This document shows, in pieces, positions 52,477-61,410 of a stretch of DNA of 64,000 nt. Each line of letters opens with the position of its first letter. Position 1 is the first letter of the stretch. A program made the position numbers and the translations under genes. The notes under the pieces were generated by a model. It worked only from the letters and a program-made list of their open reading frames with translations, was not told the origin of the DNA and made no database searches. This DNA comes from Herbaspirillum rhizosphaerae (GTDB lineage Bacteria > Pseudomonadota > Gammaproteobacteria > Burkholderiales > Burkholderiaceae_D), in contig NZ_LFLU01000015.1 in NCBI RefSeq assembly GCF_001189965.1, positions 60,923-124,922 on the forward strand, read 5' to 3'.

Positions 52477-53337
52477 TCAGACTGCTACGTCGTCATGGTT
52501 GGTCGACATCGATACGGCCATCCACTGTTGCAATTCGGCTTCCACCGCCTGGTTTTTCTTTTGCACCCGGGCTACGGTGTCTGCACCCAGGGCCAGGCGC
52601 AACGGCGGATTGGCGCTGTCGGCCAGCTTCAGCACGGCGCTGGCCAGCTTCTCCGGATCGCCCGGTTGCTTATGGTTGGCGTCGGCCATCAACTGGCGCA
52701 TGACGCCTACGCTCTCGGCATAGTGCGCAATGCGGTTGGCGGTCGACACCACCGAATCGGCGTTCAGGAAGTCAGTGCGGAAGAAGCCCGGTTCAATCAC
52801 GGTGGCGCGCACGCCGGTATGCGCCAGTTCAGCGGAAAGCGCCTCGGTCAGCGCTTCGACGGCGAACTTGGTGGCGCAATACACCCCCCAGGCGGCGTGC
52901 GACGCATAGCCTCCGATCGACGACACATTGATCACGTGGCCGCTGCCTTGTGCTCGCAACACCGGCAGTACGGCGCGTGTGACGTGCAGCAGGCCGAACA
53001 CGTTGGTGTCGAATTGTTTTTTCACCTCGTCGGCGCTGGCTTCTTCCACCGCGCCGAGCAGACCGTAACCGGCGTTGTTGACCAGCACGTCGATGCGGCC
53101 GAAGCGGCTGACGGCCTGCGTTGCAGCGTTGACGGCGTCGGTTTCGCTGGTGACGTCCAGCTTCAATGCCAGCAGGTTGGGGTGATCGCCCAGTTGCTCG
53201 ACGACCGTTTGCGGGTTGCGCGCAGTGGCGACGACGCGGTCGCCGCGCAGCAGCGCATCGCGTGCGATCAGGGCGCCGAAGCCGCGCGATGCGCCGGTGA
53301 TGAACCAGACTTTGGAAGTTGCGGGTGCTTGTGTCAT
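52477..53337 (-). CDS. Short-chain dehydrogenase/reductase
   Basis: ATG 53337 gives 286 residues with AAGGAGCAT upstream. Classical SDR features are all present: TGASRGFG cofactor loop (about 14-21), NNAGYG, the serine in VSSIGG and YCATK as the YxxxK site. It is probably NADP-linked given the Arg in the loop. It diverges from a LysR gene 232 bases away, which probably regulates it. Substrate is unknown. Confidence 0.9.
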   Translation of the reverse strand: MTQAPATSKVWFITGASRGFGALIARDALLRGDRVVATARNPQTVVEQLGDHPNLLALKLDVTSETDAVNAATQAVSRFGRIDVLVNNAGYGLLGAVEEASADEVKKQFDTNVFGLLHVTRAVLPVLRAQGSGHVINVSSIGGYASHAAWGVYCATKFAVEALTEALSAELAHTGVRATVIEPGFFRTDFLNADSVVSTANRIAHYAESVGVMRQLMADANHKQPGDPEKLASAVLKLADSANPPLRLALGADTVARVQKKNQAVEAELQQWMAVSMSTNHDDVAV

Positions 53338-53569
53338 GGTGATGCTCCTTGAATGTCGTCGTTGAGAGTGAACTGCCGCTGTTCTGTAGTGGTGTACGCA
53401 GTTGGCAGGACGAAGTGTAGGCAAGCGCGCGCTGCTACACTAGACGACATCAAGGTGTTTGATTTTCAACCAACGGTTGTAAATGGAATCGGAGAAAACT
53501 GCGTCGGCATCGTTATGCTGGGCATGAATGATTCCGCACATCCCGACAAAAGACAAGGAGCCATCAGCC

Positions 53570-54469
53570 ATGGACAAGGCAAGAGTCGTCACGATTTTTC
53601 TGAGCGTGGTGCGCGCCGGCAGTTTCAGCCAGGCGGCGGTGGAAAGCGGCATGACGCCGCAGGCGGTCAGCAAGGCCGTGCGTCAGCTGGAGGAGCATCT
53701 GGGCGTGCGGCTGTTTCATCGCACCACGCGCAAGCTGAGCCTGACGGAAGAGGGCGCGCGCCTGTCCGAACTTGCCGATCCGGGTTTGCGCCTGCTCGAC
53801 GAGGCGCTGGATCAGGTGCAGAACAGCCGGCGCGATGCTGAGGGGGTGATCCGGGTGAGTGCGCCGACGTCGGTCGGCAATCTGTTGTTGATGCCGCTGG
53901 TGCAGAAATTCCAGGAACGCTATCCGAATATCCATTTCGATTTCCTGCTCGACGATCGTTTCACCGATCTGGTGGCGGAGCGCGTCGACATCGGCTTTCG
54001 CACCGGCAAGGAGCCGCAGCGCAATCTGGTCGCGCGCCGGCTCGGCGACATCGTCCTGCAGATCTATGCCGCGCCCTCGTATCTGGAAAAGCACGGCAAG
54101 CCGAAGAACCTGGCCGAGTTGCGCAGGCACCGCTGCACCGGCTTTCGCCATCCCAACAATGGCAGGTTGTCGCCGTGGATGCTGACGGTGGACGGTGCGA
54201 CGGTGTATCAGGAGATGCCGGCGGTGGTGAGCTTCAACACCATGGAGGCGGAAGTGGCGGCGGTGCAGGCCGGCATCGGCATCGGCCAACTGGTGGTCTA
54301 CTCTGCGCGCGAGCTGGTCGCCGCCGGCAAACTGACGCCGATTCTGCCGCGCTTCAACAGCGTGTACGGCGGCCTGTACATGTACTATCCGCAGCGCACG
54401 CAGATGCCGCAACGCGTGCGGCACTTCATCGATTTCATCATCGGCGAACTGCGGGTGATGCCTATTTGA
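53570..54469 (+). CDS. LysR-type regulator of the CrgA/AaeR-like group
   Basis: ATG 53570 has AAGGAG nine bases before it and gives 299 residues. The HTH is at 1-60 (FSQAAVESGMTPQAVSKAVRQLEEHLGV). The effector domain starts at about 90 (GVIRVSAPTSVGNLLLMPLV). It faces the SDR gene divergently, the usual LysR-target layout. Its last eight bases overlap the convergent lipoprotein gene. Confidence 0.9.
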   Translation: MDKARVVTIFLSVVRAGSFSQAAVESGMTPQAVSKAVRQLEEHLGVRLFHRTTRKLSLTEEGARLSELADPGLRLLDEALDQVQNSRRDAEGVIRVSAPTSVGNLLLMPLVQKFQERYPNIHFDFLLDDRFTDLVAERVDIGFRTGKEPQRNLVARRLGDIVLQIYAAPSYLEKHGKPKNLAELRRHRCTGFRHPNNGRLSPWMLTVDGATVYQEMPAVVSFNTMEAEVAAVQAGIGIGQLVVYSARELVAAGKLTPILPRFNSVYGGLYMYYPQRTQMPQRVRHFIDFIIGELRVMPI

Positions 54470-54827
54470 AAACCGGCAATGAGGTTGGCAGCGAAGCCGA
54501 CTGATCCAGCTGGCCGATCTGTTTCGGCACGCAGCGGAAATTCAGCTCCACCTGTATCGGTTTCCAGCCGCGCGTCTGCTGGCGCAATTGCATGTCGCCG
54601 TCCTGCGCCGCACACCAGGAGAGCGCTTTCTCATGGCTGGCGGCGGTCAGCGCCGGCATCGACATGGTGTAGCTGATGCCGGTGGCGGTGAGATTATAGG
54701 AACCGTCGTCACCTTCGGAAATCACCTGGCTGTAGTTGGCGCAGGCGTTCAGCGAACAGGCTGCAGCAGCGATGAGCAAGGCGCGTGCGCCGGTTTTTGC
54801 AGTCGCAGAAATCGTTGGTGTGCGCAT
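54462..54827 (-). CDS. Small lipoprotein
   Basis: The 121-residue protein has a hydrophobic signal (ALLIAAAACSLNAC) with lipobox LNAC, so Cys29 would be acylated. The mature part is about 92 residues with two further cysteines in SWCAAQDGDM and NFRCVPKQ that could form a disulfide. I recognise no family with confidence. It overlaps the 3' end of the LysR gene by eight bases. Confidence 0.8.
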   Translation of the reverse strand: MRTPTISATAKTGARALLIAAAACSLNACANYSQVISEGDDGSYNLTATGISYTMSMPALTAASHEKALSWCAAQDGDMQLRQQTRGWKPIQVELNFRCVPKQIGQLDQSASLPTSLPVFK

Positions 54828-55032
54828 GATGGTTCCCCCTGATTAGTCACGCAGTCAGTGTAGAACCGGGCGAAAAACTATTACACCATCCTGATCAAAC
54901 TTTACCTGTGTTCAAAATCGTCAAGAGGCCGTGCGCGGTGATGCGGTGATGCGGTGATGCGCTGAGCGCCTGCGCAGGGACGCAAGCGTCGCGCCGCACG
55001 ACGTGCTCAGCCGCCGTCGAACGCTCAGGCAA

Positions 55033-56163
55033 TCACGCCGCGAGCGCCGCCTCTTGGGTCCGTTGCGAGCCGGCGTGAAGGCTGCCGCCTTGTCCGCCAT
55101 AAGCACGCCCGTAACGATTGGCGAGGAAGTCCGGCAGCGCAATCTGTTCTTGCCGGATGAAGCCGCGCGTCGGCAGTTTTCCTTCACGGAACAGGTCCAG
55201 CGCAGCGCAGATGCCGGCCGCGGTGGTGATCTGGATCGCGCTCTCGTGCACGCCGTCGGCGGCGGTCTGCGCAAAGATCTTGCGGCTGAAGACTTCCTGT
55301 ACGTACTGGCCGCGCCGCATGCCGCTGACCGTGACGAACACCAGCACCACGTCCTGCATGGTCGACGGCACCGACTTGCGCAGGATGGCCTTGAGCTGTT
55401 CCTGGTCGTCGCGCAGGCGCAGTTCTTCCAGCAGGAACTTCACCAGATTGCGATGACCAGGATAGCGCACCGACTTGTAATCGAGATTGCGCACCTTGCC
55501 GGACAAGGTGTTGCATAGCGTGCCGAGTCCGCCCGAGGTGTTGAAGGCTTCGTACTCGACGCCGTCCAGCGAAAAATGCTCCAGTCCTTCCAGCGGTTGG
55601 ATGTCTTGCATCTTGCCGTCGCGGATTGCTTCGCAGGGATGGCAGTACTCGTTGACCAGGCCGTCGACGCTCCAGGTCAGGTTGTATTTCAATTCGTTGG
55701 TGGGGAATTCGGGCAACGCGCCGACGCGCATCTTGACTTCATGGATGTCGTCGAAGTCGCGTGCCAGATGATGCGCCGCGATGCCGATGAAACCCGGCGC
55801 CAGTCCGCATTGCGGCATGAAGGCGGTGTCCGCGCCGGCCGCCAGTTTGGCGATGACTCTGGTGGCGCGCACGTCTTCGGTCAGGTCGAAATAATGCACG
55901 CCGCTCAGCTTGGCCGCCTTGGCCACGGCGGTCGCCATGTGATACGGCAGCGCATTGAGACAGGCGTCGTTGCCGGACAGCAGGGCGCACAAGGCATCGT
56001 GGTCGTTGAAATCGACCAGCGCGGTGCGCACGCCGAGCGTCTCCATGGCCGTCAATGCCCGCGCATCGCGGTCGGCGGCGATGATCTGGTAGTCACCGCC
56101 GTGATGCAGCAGACGGGCGATGGCGTAGCCGATGTGGCCGGTGCCGAGCAGGACGATTTTCAT
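55033..56163 (-). CDS. Saccharopine dehydrogenase-family protein (lysine dehydrogenase-like)
   Basis: ATG 56163 with AAGGAACA upstream gives 376 residues. The Rossmann start is VLLGTGHIGYAIA (4-16). The central region, with MPQCGLAPGFIGIAAHHL and TNELKYNLTWSVDGLVNEY, matches the Lys9/LysDH family. These enzymes use NAD(P) on saccharopine, lysine or carboxyamino compounds. It diverges from an amino-acid binding-protein gene at 56513, suggesting that the two share a substrate pathway. Confidence 0.88.
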   Translation of the reverse strand: MKIVLLGTGHIGYAIARLLHHGGDYQIIAADRDARALTAMETLGVRTALVDFNDHDALCALLSGNDACLNALPYHMATAVAKAAKLSGVHYFDLTEDVRATRVIAKLAAGADTAFMPQCGLAPGFIGIAAHHLARDFDDIHEVKMRVGALPEFPTNELKYNLTWSVDGLVNEYCHPCEAIRDGKMQDIQPLEGLEHFSLDGVEYEAFNTSGGLGTLCNTLSGKVRNLDYKSVRYPGHRNLVKFLLEELRLRDDQEQLKAILRKSVPSTMQDVVLVFVTVSGMRRGQYVQEVFSRKIFAQTAADGVHESAIQITTAAGICAALDLFREGKLPTRGFIRQEQIALPDFLANRYGRAYGGQGGSLHAGSQRTQEAALAA

Positions 56164-56512
56164 GGCGATGTTCCTTGTGATGGATTGCAGAGTGGATGGC
56201 TGAATTTGTCTCCATTGTAGGAAGCGATCGATACGATAAAAAGACCAAGATTGATGCGTGTATGACGATAATTTGGTCAATTTGTATTATCCGATGATAC
56301 ATATCGACCGATATGCCGAAAAAGCATCCGCGCATCGCCCTTCCGGCGTGTTCTCAACAGGCGAGAATGTGCAATATGCTGCGCACCAGATACCGCTTAG
56401 GATTAAAATTGCCGGATGCCGTCGGACCAGAAGTCCGGGCGGTGCAAGAGCTAACCAGTAGAGCCAAACCAGCGCACATGAGTGCCACTTAATTCATCAG
56501 GGAGAGAAGCAA
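56164..56512. promoter_or_regulatory. Divergent promoter region with two palindromes
   Basis: GTATTATCCGATGATAC (56284-56300, imperfect) abuts ATATCGACCGATAT (56301-56314, a perfect 6-bp inverted repeat with a 2-nt spacer). The block is AT-rich and lies between the dehydrogenase and binding-protein starts. The Lrp-type regulator at 58307 or another local regulator could bind here. No gene is supported in the 349 bases. Confidence 0.4.
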
Positions 56513-57355
56513 ATGCAAAATCGTCGCCGTTTCATCACCAACGTGGCAGGCCTCGCCGCCGCCAGTTATCTGCCCGGCGCCTTCGCGCAAAGCGCGCCGG
56601 CCGGCGAAAGCACCTTCGCCCGCATCAAGCGGACCAAAGTGCTGCGCATTGGTGGTGTACGCGGTCAGGCTCCTTACTACAACAAGGATCTGGCCAGCGG
56701 CGAATGGGTCGGCTTCATGGTCGACTTCGCCAAGAGCCTGGCCGCCAGCCTGAACGTCAAGCTGGAAGTGCTGGAAACCACCTGGGGCAACTCGGTGCTG
56801 GACCTGCAGACGCGCAAGATCGACGTCTTCTTCGGCCTCAACCCGACACCGGCGCGCATGGAAACGGTCGGCTTCTCCCAGCCGCTGTTCAACAACGCCT
56901 TCACCATCGTCTCCAAGAAGGGCTTCACGCCAAAGACCTGGGAAGAACTCAACAAGCCCGAAGTCAAGATCGGCGTCGACATCGGTTCGTCGCACGACGC
57001 CATGATCACCCGCGTCTGCCCTAAAGCCACCATCGTCCGCCTGGAAAAAGCCGACGACGCTACCCTGGCCCTGCAAACCGGCCGTGTCGACGTGCAAGTG
57101 CTGGTCTGGCTGCTGGCGTTGAACGTGCTGAAGAAGAACCCAAGCCTGGGCACCATGATCGTGCCGATGCCGCTGGAAGCGACTTCGACCAACGTCGGCG
57201 TGCCGAAGGAAGACGACAAGGCCTGGCTGGAATACATCAACAAGTGGATCGTGCAGGAACGCGCCGCCGGCAAGATCAAGGCAACCGTGCTCGACAACCT
57301 GCAGAAGCTGTCGGGCGTGCGTCCGGAAGACGTGCCGCCGCAGATTCCGCTGTAA
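56513..57355 (+). CDS. Amino-acid ABC transporter substrate-binding protein
   Basis: The 280-residue protein begins MQNRRRFITNVAGLAAASYL. This is a twin-arginine-like signal (RRRFI) followed by a hydrophobic stretch ending AFAQ, so Tat export is possible. The mature part is a family 3 binding protein (VLRIGGVRGQAPYYNKD, then FFGLNPTPARMETVGFSQPL). GGGAGAGAAG precedes the ATG. No permease follows directly; a permease and ATPase pair lies on the other strand at 58784-60227. Confidence 0.88.
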   Translation: MQNRRRFITNVAGLAAASYLPGAFAQSAPAGESTFARIKRTKVLRIGGVRGQAPYYNKDLASGEWVGFMVDFAKSLAASLNVKLEVLETTWGNSVLDLQTRKIDVFFGLNPTPARMETVGFSQPLFNNAFTIVSKKGFTPKTWEELNKPEVKIGVDIGSSHDAMITRVCPKATIVRLEKADDATLALQTGRVDVQVLVWLLALNVLKKNPSLGTMIVPMPLEATSTNVGVPKEDDKAWLEYINKWIVQERAAGKIKATVLDNLQKLSGVRPEDVPPQIPL

Positions 57356-57391
57356 GCCTTGCTGCAGCTCCGGCTGCGCATGGCGTGAAAG

Positions 57392-57421
57392 AAAAAGGCA
57401 CCGATATCGGTGCCTTTTTTA
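57392..57421 (+). terminator. Rho-independent terminator after the binding-protein gene
   Basis: AAAAAGGCACCG pairs perfectly with CGGTGCCTTTTT around ATAT, 36 bases after the stop. The run of A on one side and T on the other makes it bidirectional in principle. Confidence 0.92.
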
Positions 57422-57751
57422 CGGGCCGTCCACGCCGCCGCTCTGCCTGCACGGTACGCCTTCGCTCGAAAATGCCTGTTTGGCCAGAGAAAAAAACGAC
57501 ATCGGTGCGCATGTTTACATCTGCGTATTCGAATTTTCCGCATCAAACTTGCACAATGACCGACATTCCGGATGTGTCCCTGCGACTTCTTCGGCAGGAG
57601 GCGGAAATTGCGTAAAAGCAACGACGTTAGAATTATTGCTGGGTATAATTTAGAAAAATAACTGAAATAACCTAGCTCCCGCAATGACCCCGAGATAGTT
57701 AAATTCACATTTCACTGCAAGTCTTGTCGCGTGTCTTTCGAGGAGTCAATG
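57422..57751 (+). promoter_or_regulatory. Upstream region of the pilin gene with a consensus -10
   Basis: This 330-base gap holds no gene that I can support. TATAAT at 57644-57649 is an exact -10 hexamer about 100 bases before the pilin start. No good -35 lies at the right distance, so an activator or a long leader is possible. A segment from 57650 to 57740 is notably AT-rich for this genome. Confidence 0.45.
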
Positions 57752-58216
57752 ATGTCCACAGCTAATTCCTTTTTTCAGCGTTCGTTTGTTTTTTCTATTC
57801 TCGTCGGCGCTTCTTCGCTGGCGTTTGCCGCAGCCGGCGGGGTCATCCGTTTCTCGGGCGCGATCACCGAGCCGGCATGCACGATCCAGAATCAGACCAT
57901 CGATCTGCAAACCCTGAACAAGACCACCGGCAACCAGATTCCGCTGAACGTCCATTGCCACGCCAACCAGTCCGTCCAGATTTCGATTCAGGATGTCGAC
58001 ACGAGCCGCAGCGTGAAGACATTCAGCGGCGGCATGGCAGGCACGGAAATCGCCATCCGCCACAATGCCGTGTTGGTCGCTCCCGGCGACAAGATCAATT
58101 ACTACTTCGCGGGCCAGAAAGATGTTGTGGTTCCGTTTACAGCCACAATGAGCAGCGGCGCCGACGCGGGTGTTGTCAGGCATGGCAGCATTCTGGTGTC
58201 GTTCGACTATCGTTGA
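57752..58216 (+). CDS. Type 1 fimbrial (chaperone-usher) pilin-like protein
   Basis: ATG 57752 is preferred over ATG 57749 because AGGAG then lies six bases upstream. The 154-residue protein has a signal peptide ending near residue 27 (LAFAAAGG). The mature start GGVIRFSGAITEPACTI has the donor-strand-like pattern of fimbrial subunits, with the conserved disulfide pair Cys43 and Cys69 and the C-terminal beta-zipper VSFDYR. No chaperone or usher gene is adjacent, which is unusual. Confidence 0.8.
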   Translation: MSTANSFFQRSFVFSILVGASSLAFAAAGGVIRFSGAITEPACTIQNQTIDLQTLNKTTGNQIPLNVHCHANQSVQISIQDVDTSRSVKTFSGGMAGTEIAIRHNAVLVAPGDKINYYFAGQKDVVVPFTATMSSGADAGVVRHGSILVSFDYR

Positions 58217-58235
58217 ACGCCCGCGTGATTTTCTG

Positions 58236-58274
58236 AAGGCGCAGCGCCGCAGAAATGCCGCTGCGCTTTTTGTT
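58236..58274 (+). terminator. Terminator after the pilin gene
   Basis: GCGCAGCG (58239-58246) pairs with CGCTGCGC (58259-58266), followed by TTTTTGTTT. It lies 22 bases after the pilin stop and before the convergent Lrp gene. Confidence 0.8.
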
Positions 58275-58306
58275 TGGTGCTGCCGATTCCTGACGGCGCG
58301 TCGATC

Positions 58307-58753
58307 TTAACGATCGATCTTGCGCGACAACACGATCGACGTCGTGGTCTTGACCACGCCGTCGATTTCGCCGATTTCATCCAGCAGTTTGTCGAGCTGT
58401 TCCGCCGAACCGGCGCGCAGCCAGGCGACGTAGTCGAACTCGCCGCTGACCGAGCAGAGCTGTTCGATTTCAGGGATGCGCTTGAAGCGCTTGAGGACGT
58501 CGCGCGCGGTCTTGGCTTCGACCGTGATGCCGACGTAGGCATGCAGGCCGCTGTCCAGGATTTCCTGGCCGAGCTTGACGGTATAGCCGACGATCACGCC
58601 GTTCTTTTCCAGCCGCGCCAGGCGCGCCACCACGGTGGTGCGCGCCACGCCCAGTTTGCGCGCCAGGTTGGCAACGCTTTCCCGCGCTGATTGCTGCAAC
58701 AGCGAGATCAGCTTGCGGTCGGTGTCGTCGAGCAGATCGAGGCGGGCGGTCAT
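58307..58753 (-). CDS. Lrp/AsnC-family transcriptional regulator
   Basis: The 148-residue protein has an N-terminal HTH (LDDTDRKLISLLQQSARESVANLARKLGVARTTVVARL, split here at about 9-46) and a RAM ligand domain (about 65-140, with GEFDYVAWLRA). Members respond to amino acids. It lies 30 bases downstream of the ABC ATPase gene on the same strand, so it may be cotranscribed with the transporter. Confidence 0.9.
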   Translation of the reverse strand: MTARLDLLDDTDRKLISLLQQSARESVANLARKLGVARTTVVARLARLEKNGVIVGYTVKLGQEILDSGLHAYVGITVEAKTARDVLKRFKRIPEIEQLCSVSGEFDYVAWLRAGSAEQLDKLLDEIGEIDGVVKTTTSIVLSRKIDR

Positions 58754-58783
58754 GGGGGGCTCAGTGTTTGCGATCAGCCGCGA

Positions 58784-59557
58784 TCAGCCATTAAAACGCG
58801 TGAGGAAGGATTGCGTCGCCGCCTGCTGCGGATTGTCGATCACTTGCGACGGCGGACCGGCTTCGACCACCACGCCGTCGCGCATGAAGATGACCTGGTC
58901 GGCGACTTCGCGGGCGAAGGCGATTTCATGCGTGACCAGGATCATGGTCATGCCGTCGGCCGCCAGCGAGCGGATCACGTTGAGCACTTCGCCCACCAGT
59001 TCCGGATCGAGCGCCGAAGTGGCTTCATCGAACAGCATCACGCTGGGACGCATGGCCAGCGCGCGGGCGATCGCCACGCGCTGCTTCTGGCCGCCGGACA
59101 GGCGTTGCGGATAGATGTCGGCGCGGTCCGACAGGCCGACTTTCTGCAGCAGCTCCAGTGCATAAGCGCGCGCTTCCGCCTTGGGTTTGCGCAGCACGGT
59201 GAGCATGCCTTCCATGACGTTTTCCAGCGCGGTCATGTGCGGGAACAGGTTGAAGTGCTGGAACACCATGCCGGTGTTGGTGCGGAACTTGGCCAGCTCG
59301 CGATCCTTGAGCGGCTTGGAGGCTTTCGAGCCGAAGCTGAAATCCTGCGCGCCGACGCGGATGCTGCCTTGCTCGGGCACGGTCAGCAGGTTGATACAGC
59401 GCAGCAGCGTCGACTTGCCGGAACCGGACGGGCCGATCATGGCAACCACGCTGCCCTTGTTGACCTGCAGGGAAATGTCCTTCAGCACGACGTGTTCGCC
59501 GAAGGCTTTCTTCAGATTCTTGATTTCAATCATGACTTCGTTGGTTGGCTTGCTCAT
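58784..59557 (-). CDS. Polar amino-acid ABC transporter ATP-binding protein
   Basis: The 257-residue ATPase starts at 59557, with AGGGAG six bases upstream. Walker A is GPSGSGKST (42-50), followed by Q-loop VFQHFNLFPHM, signature LSGGQKQRVAIARAL, Walker B MLFDEATSALDP and VTHEIAFA. It is of GlnQ/GltL type. It is the only GltL-class ATPase in the window and might also serve the ATPase-less GltIJK set at 32.9-36.0 kb. Confidence 0.92.
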   Translation of the reverse strand: MSKPTNEVMIEIKNLKKAFGEHVVLKDISLQVNKGSVVAMIGPSGSGKSTLLRCINLLTVPEQGSIRVGAQDFSFGSKASKPLKDRELAKFRTNTGMVFQHFNLFPHMTALENVMEGMLTVLRKPKAEARAYALELLQKVGLSDRADIYPQRLSGGQKQRVAIARALAMRPSVMLFDEATSALDPELVGEVLNVIRSLAADGMTMILVTHEIAFAREVADQVIFMRDGVVVEAGPPSQVIDNPQQAATQSFLTRFNG

Positions 59558-59558
59558 C

Positions 59559-60227
59559 TTATGCTCCCTGTTGCGCAGTCAGGCGGTTTTCCAGGCGCTT
59601 GGCCCAGATCGTCGCAGGCAGCAGGATCAGGAAGTAAATCACCGCAACCATGGTGTAGATTTCCAGCGGACGGTAAGTTTCATGCGCGATGATCTGGCCC
59701 TGGTACAGCAGGTCCGGCACCGCCAGCACCGACAGCAGCGAGGTGTTCTTGAGCTGCATGATGGACTGGCTGACCAGCGGCGGCGTCATGCGTTTGAACG
59801 CCTGCGGCAGGATCACGCGGCGCATCAGCTGGAAGCGCGTCATGCCCAGCGCGCAGCCGGCTTCGCTCTGGCCGATATCGATCGAGACGATGCCGCCGCG
59901 GATGATTTCCGAATAGAAGGCGCCGCCGTACAAGGCCAGCGCCAGCAGGGCCGAGGTGCCGGCCGACATTTCAATGCCCACCAGCACCGGCAGGGCGTAG
60001 TAGAACCACACCAGCTGCACCAGCACCGGCGTGCAGCGGAACACCTCGACATAGGCGCGCAGCGGGCCCGAGATAAACGGGTTGGTCGACAGGCGGCCCA
60101 GGCCGACCAGCAAGCCGATCAGCAGTCCCAGCAAAACGCAGGCAACAGTATAGGCCAGCGTATAGCCGAAGCCGACGGCAATGACGTTGCGGAATTGCCA
60201 GAGCGCGGCGAAGTCCCAGTGATACAT
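59559..60227 (-). CDS. Polar amino-acid ABC transporter permease
   Basis: The 222-residue protein has four or five helices, the VEVFRCTPVLVQLVWFYYAL motif and the EAA loop GQSEAGCALGMTRFQLMRRVILPQ. It overlaps no gene but is one base from the ATPase gene. A single permease suggests a homodimeric channel. The binding protein at 56513 on the opposite strand is the probable receptor. Confidence 0.9.
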   Translation of the reverse strand: MYHWDFAALWQFRNVIAVGFGYTLAYTVACVLLGLLIGLLVGLGRLSTNPFISGPLRAYVEVFRCTPVLVQLVWFYYALPVLVGIEMSAGTSALLALALYGGAFYSEIIRGGIVSIDIGQSEAGCALGMTRFQLMRRVILPQAFKRMTPPLVSQSIMQLKNTSLLSVLAVPDLLYQGQIIAHETYRPLEIYTMVAVIYFLILLPATIWAKRLENRLTAQQGA

Positions 60228-60628
60228 CGTGTTTCCTTTTTACTCTTCGGTGTCAGGGCCTGCGTCAATCCGTCCTGCGCGTGCAGCCTTGGCGGGCATG
60301 CGGCGAGGGCGATCTCTGCGGAAGTCCTGTGAATGTGTCTGAATTCTTGTATGCCTCAATATCTACCGCGAGGGCAGCATGAAGTGTGCCAGTAGCGTGC
60401 CGGGAGCAGCGGAATGGACGGTAGGTCTGACCAATTTGCCTTCCCGAAAACCCCGCAATTGTAATGGAGAATACCCTTCGGGATGTAGCAGAAGCTGTTG
60501 TGCAGCGCCCTTGCGACGGGTTTTTGACAGCTGCCTGACAGGGTTTGCGGCTTATTGGTTAAAATAGCGCCACTGTTTTTGCCCGGCGTTTGCCGGATTC
60601 CCTCACCGGTTTCTTCTTCTTTCCGTCA
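60228..60628. other. Intergenic region with no supported gene
   Basis: About 400 bases separate the divergent permease (minus) and SDR (plus) genes. The AT-rich block at 60555-60585 (TTGGTTAAAATAGC) is a likely promoter area for the SDR-dadA pair. Short frames here lack ribosome sites and family resemblance. Confidence 0.5.
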
Positions 60629-61396
60629 ATGACTTCATCCCAGACCGTGCAGCGCGTCATCCTGATTACCGGCGCCGCCCGCGGCATTGGTGCGGCAACG
60701 GCAAAGGCCGCCGCCGCAGCGGAAACCGGCATGGTGCTGCACGCCCGCAGCGATTCGCCGGAGTTGCAGCAAACCGCCGCCGCCTGTCGCGAGCGCGGCG
60801 CGCATTGCGTGACGGCCTTCGGCGACATGGCCGACGTCAATACCGCCGCCGCCTTGTGCGATGTCGCCATCAACACTTATGGCCGCCTTGATGCGCTGGT
60901 CGCCAATGCCGGCTTCGCCGACCGCAAGCGCATCGGCGAGCTGACGACGCAGGACTGGTCGCGTTCCATCGATGCCTTGCTGGGCGGATTCTTCCAACTG
61001 GTCACGGCATGCAAGGATGTGCTGCAAGCTTCGCCCGCCGGCCGTGTGGTGGCGGTGAGTTCGTTTGTCGCCCACGTCTACCGCCTGGGGGAGTCGGGCT
61101 TTCCGGCGTCGGCGGCGGCCAAGGCCGGCATTGAAGCGCTGGTGAAATCGCTGGCCGTGCAGCTGGCGGCGTCCGGCGTCACCGTCAATGCGGTTGCGCC
61201 CGGCTACGTCCAGAAATCCGATCCCAACAAATCCGCCATCGACCCGGCCGCCTGGGCCGCCGCGCTGGAGCGCATCCCCATGCAGCGCCTCGGCCAGCCG
61301 GAAGAAATCGCCAACGTCATCGCCTTTTTGCTGAGTCCCGCCGCGTCTTATGTGACGGGCCAGATCTGGCATATCGATGGCGGTCTAACCTTATAA
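60629..61396 (+). CDS. SDR-family protein lacking the catalytic tyrosine
   Basis: ATG 60629 gives 255 residues. The cofactor loop TGAARGIG (14-21), NAG (93-95) and the serine pair VSS (143-145) are normal, but the YxxxK site reads SAAAK: Ser161 replaces Tyr and Lys165 remains. This change should impair normal dehydrogenase chemistry unless Ser or another residue substitutes. The C-terminal GQIWHIDGGLTL is intact. It lies 14 bases before dadA and is probably cotranscribed with it. Confidence 0.85.
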   Translation: MTSSQTVQRVILITGAARGIGAATAKAAAAAETGMVLHARSDSPELQQTAAACRERGAHCVTAFGDMADVNTAAALCDVAINTYGRLDALVANAGFADRKRIGELTTQDWSRSIDALLGGFFQLVTACKDVLQASPAGRVVAVSSFVAHVYRLGESGFPASAAAKAGIEALVKSLAVQLAASGVTVNAVAPGYVQKSDPNKSAIDPAAWAAALERIPMQRLGQPEEIANVIAFLLSPAASYVTGQIWHIDGGLTL

Positions 61397-61410
61397 ATAA
61401 TTAAGCAATC

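Noticed and set aside
57276..57512. Minus-strand frame across the terminator at 57392
   Set aside because: A real gene is unlikely to run through a perfect terminator; no ribosome site is present.
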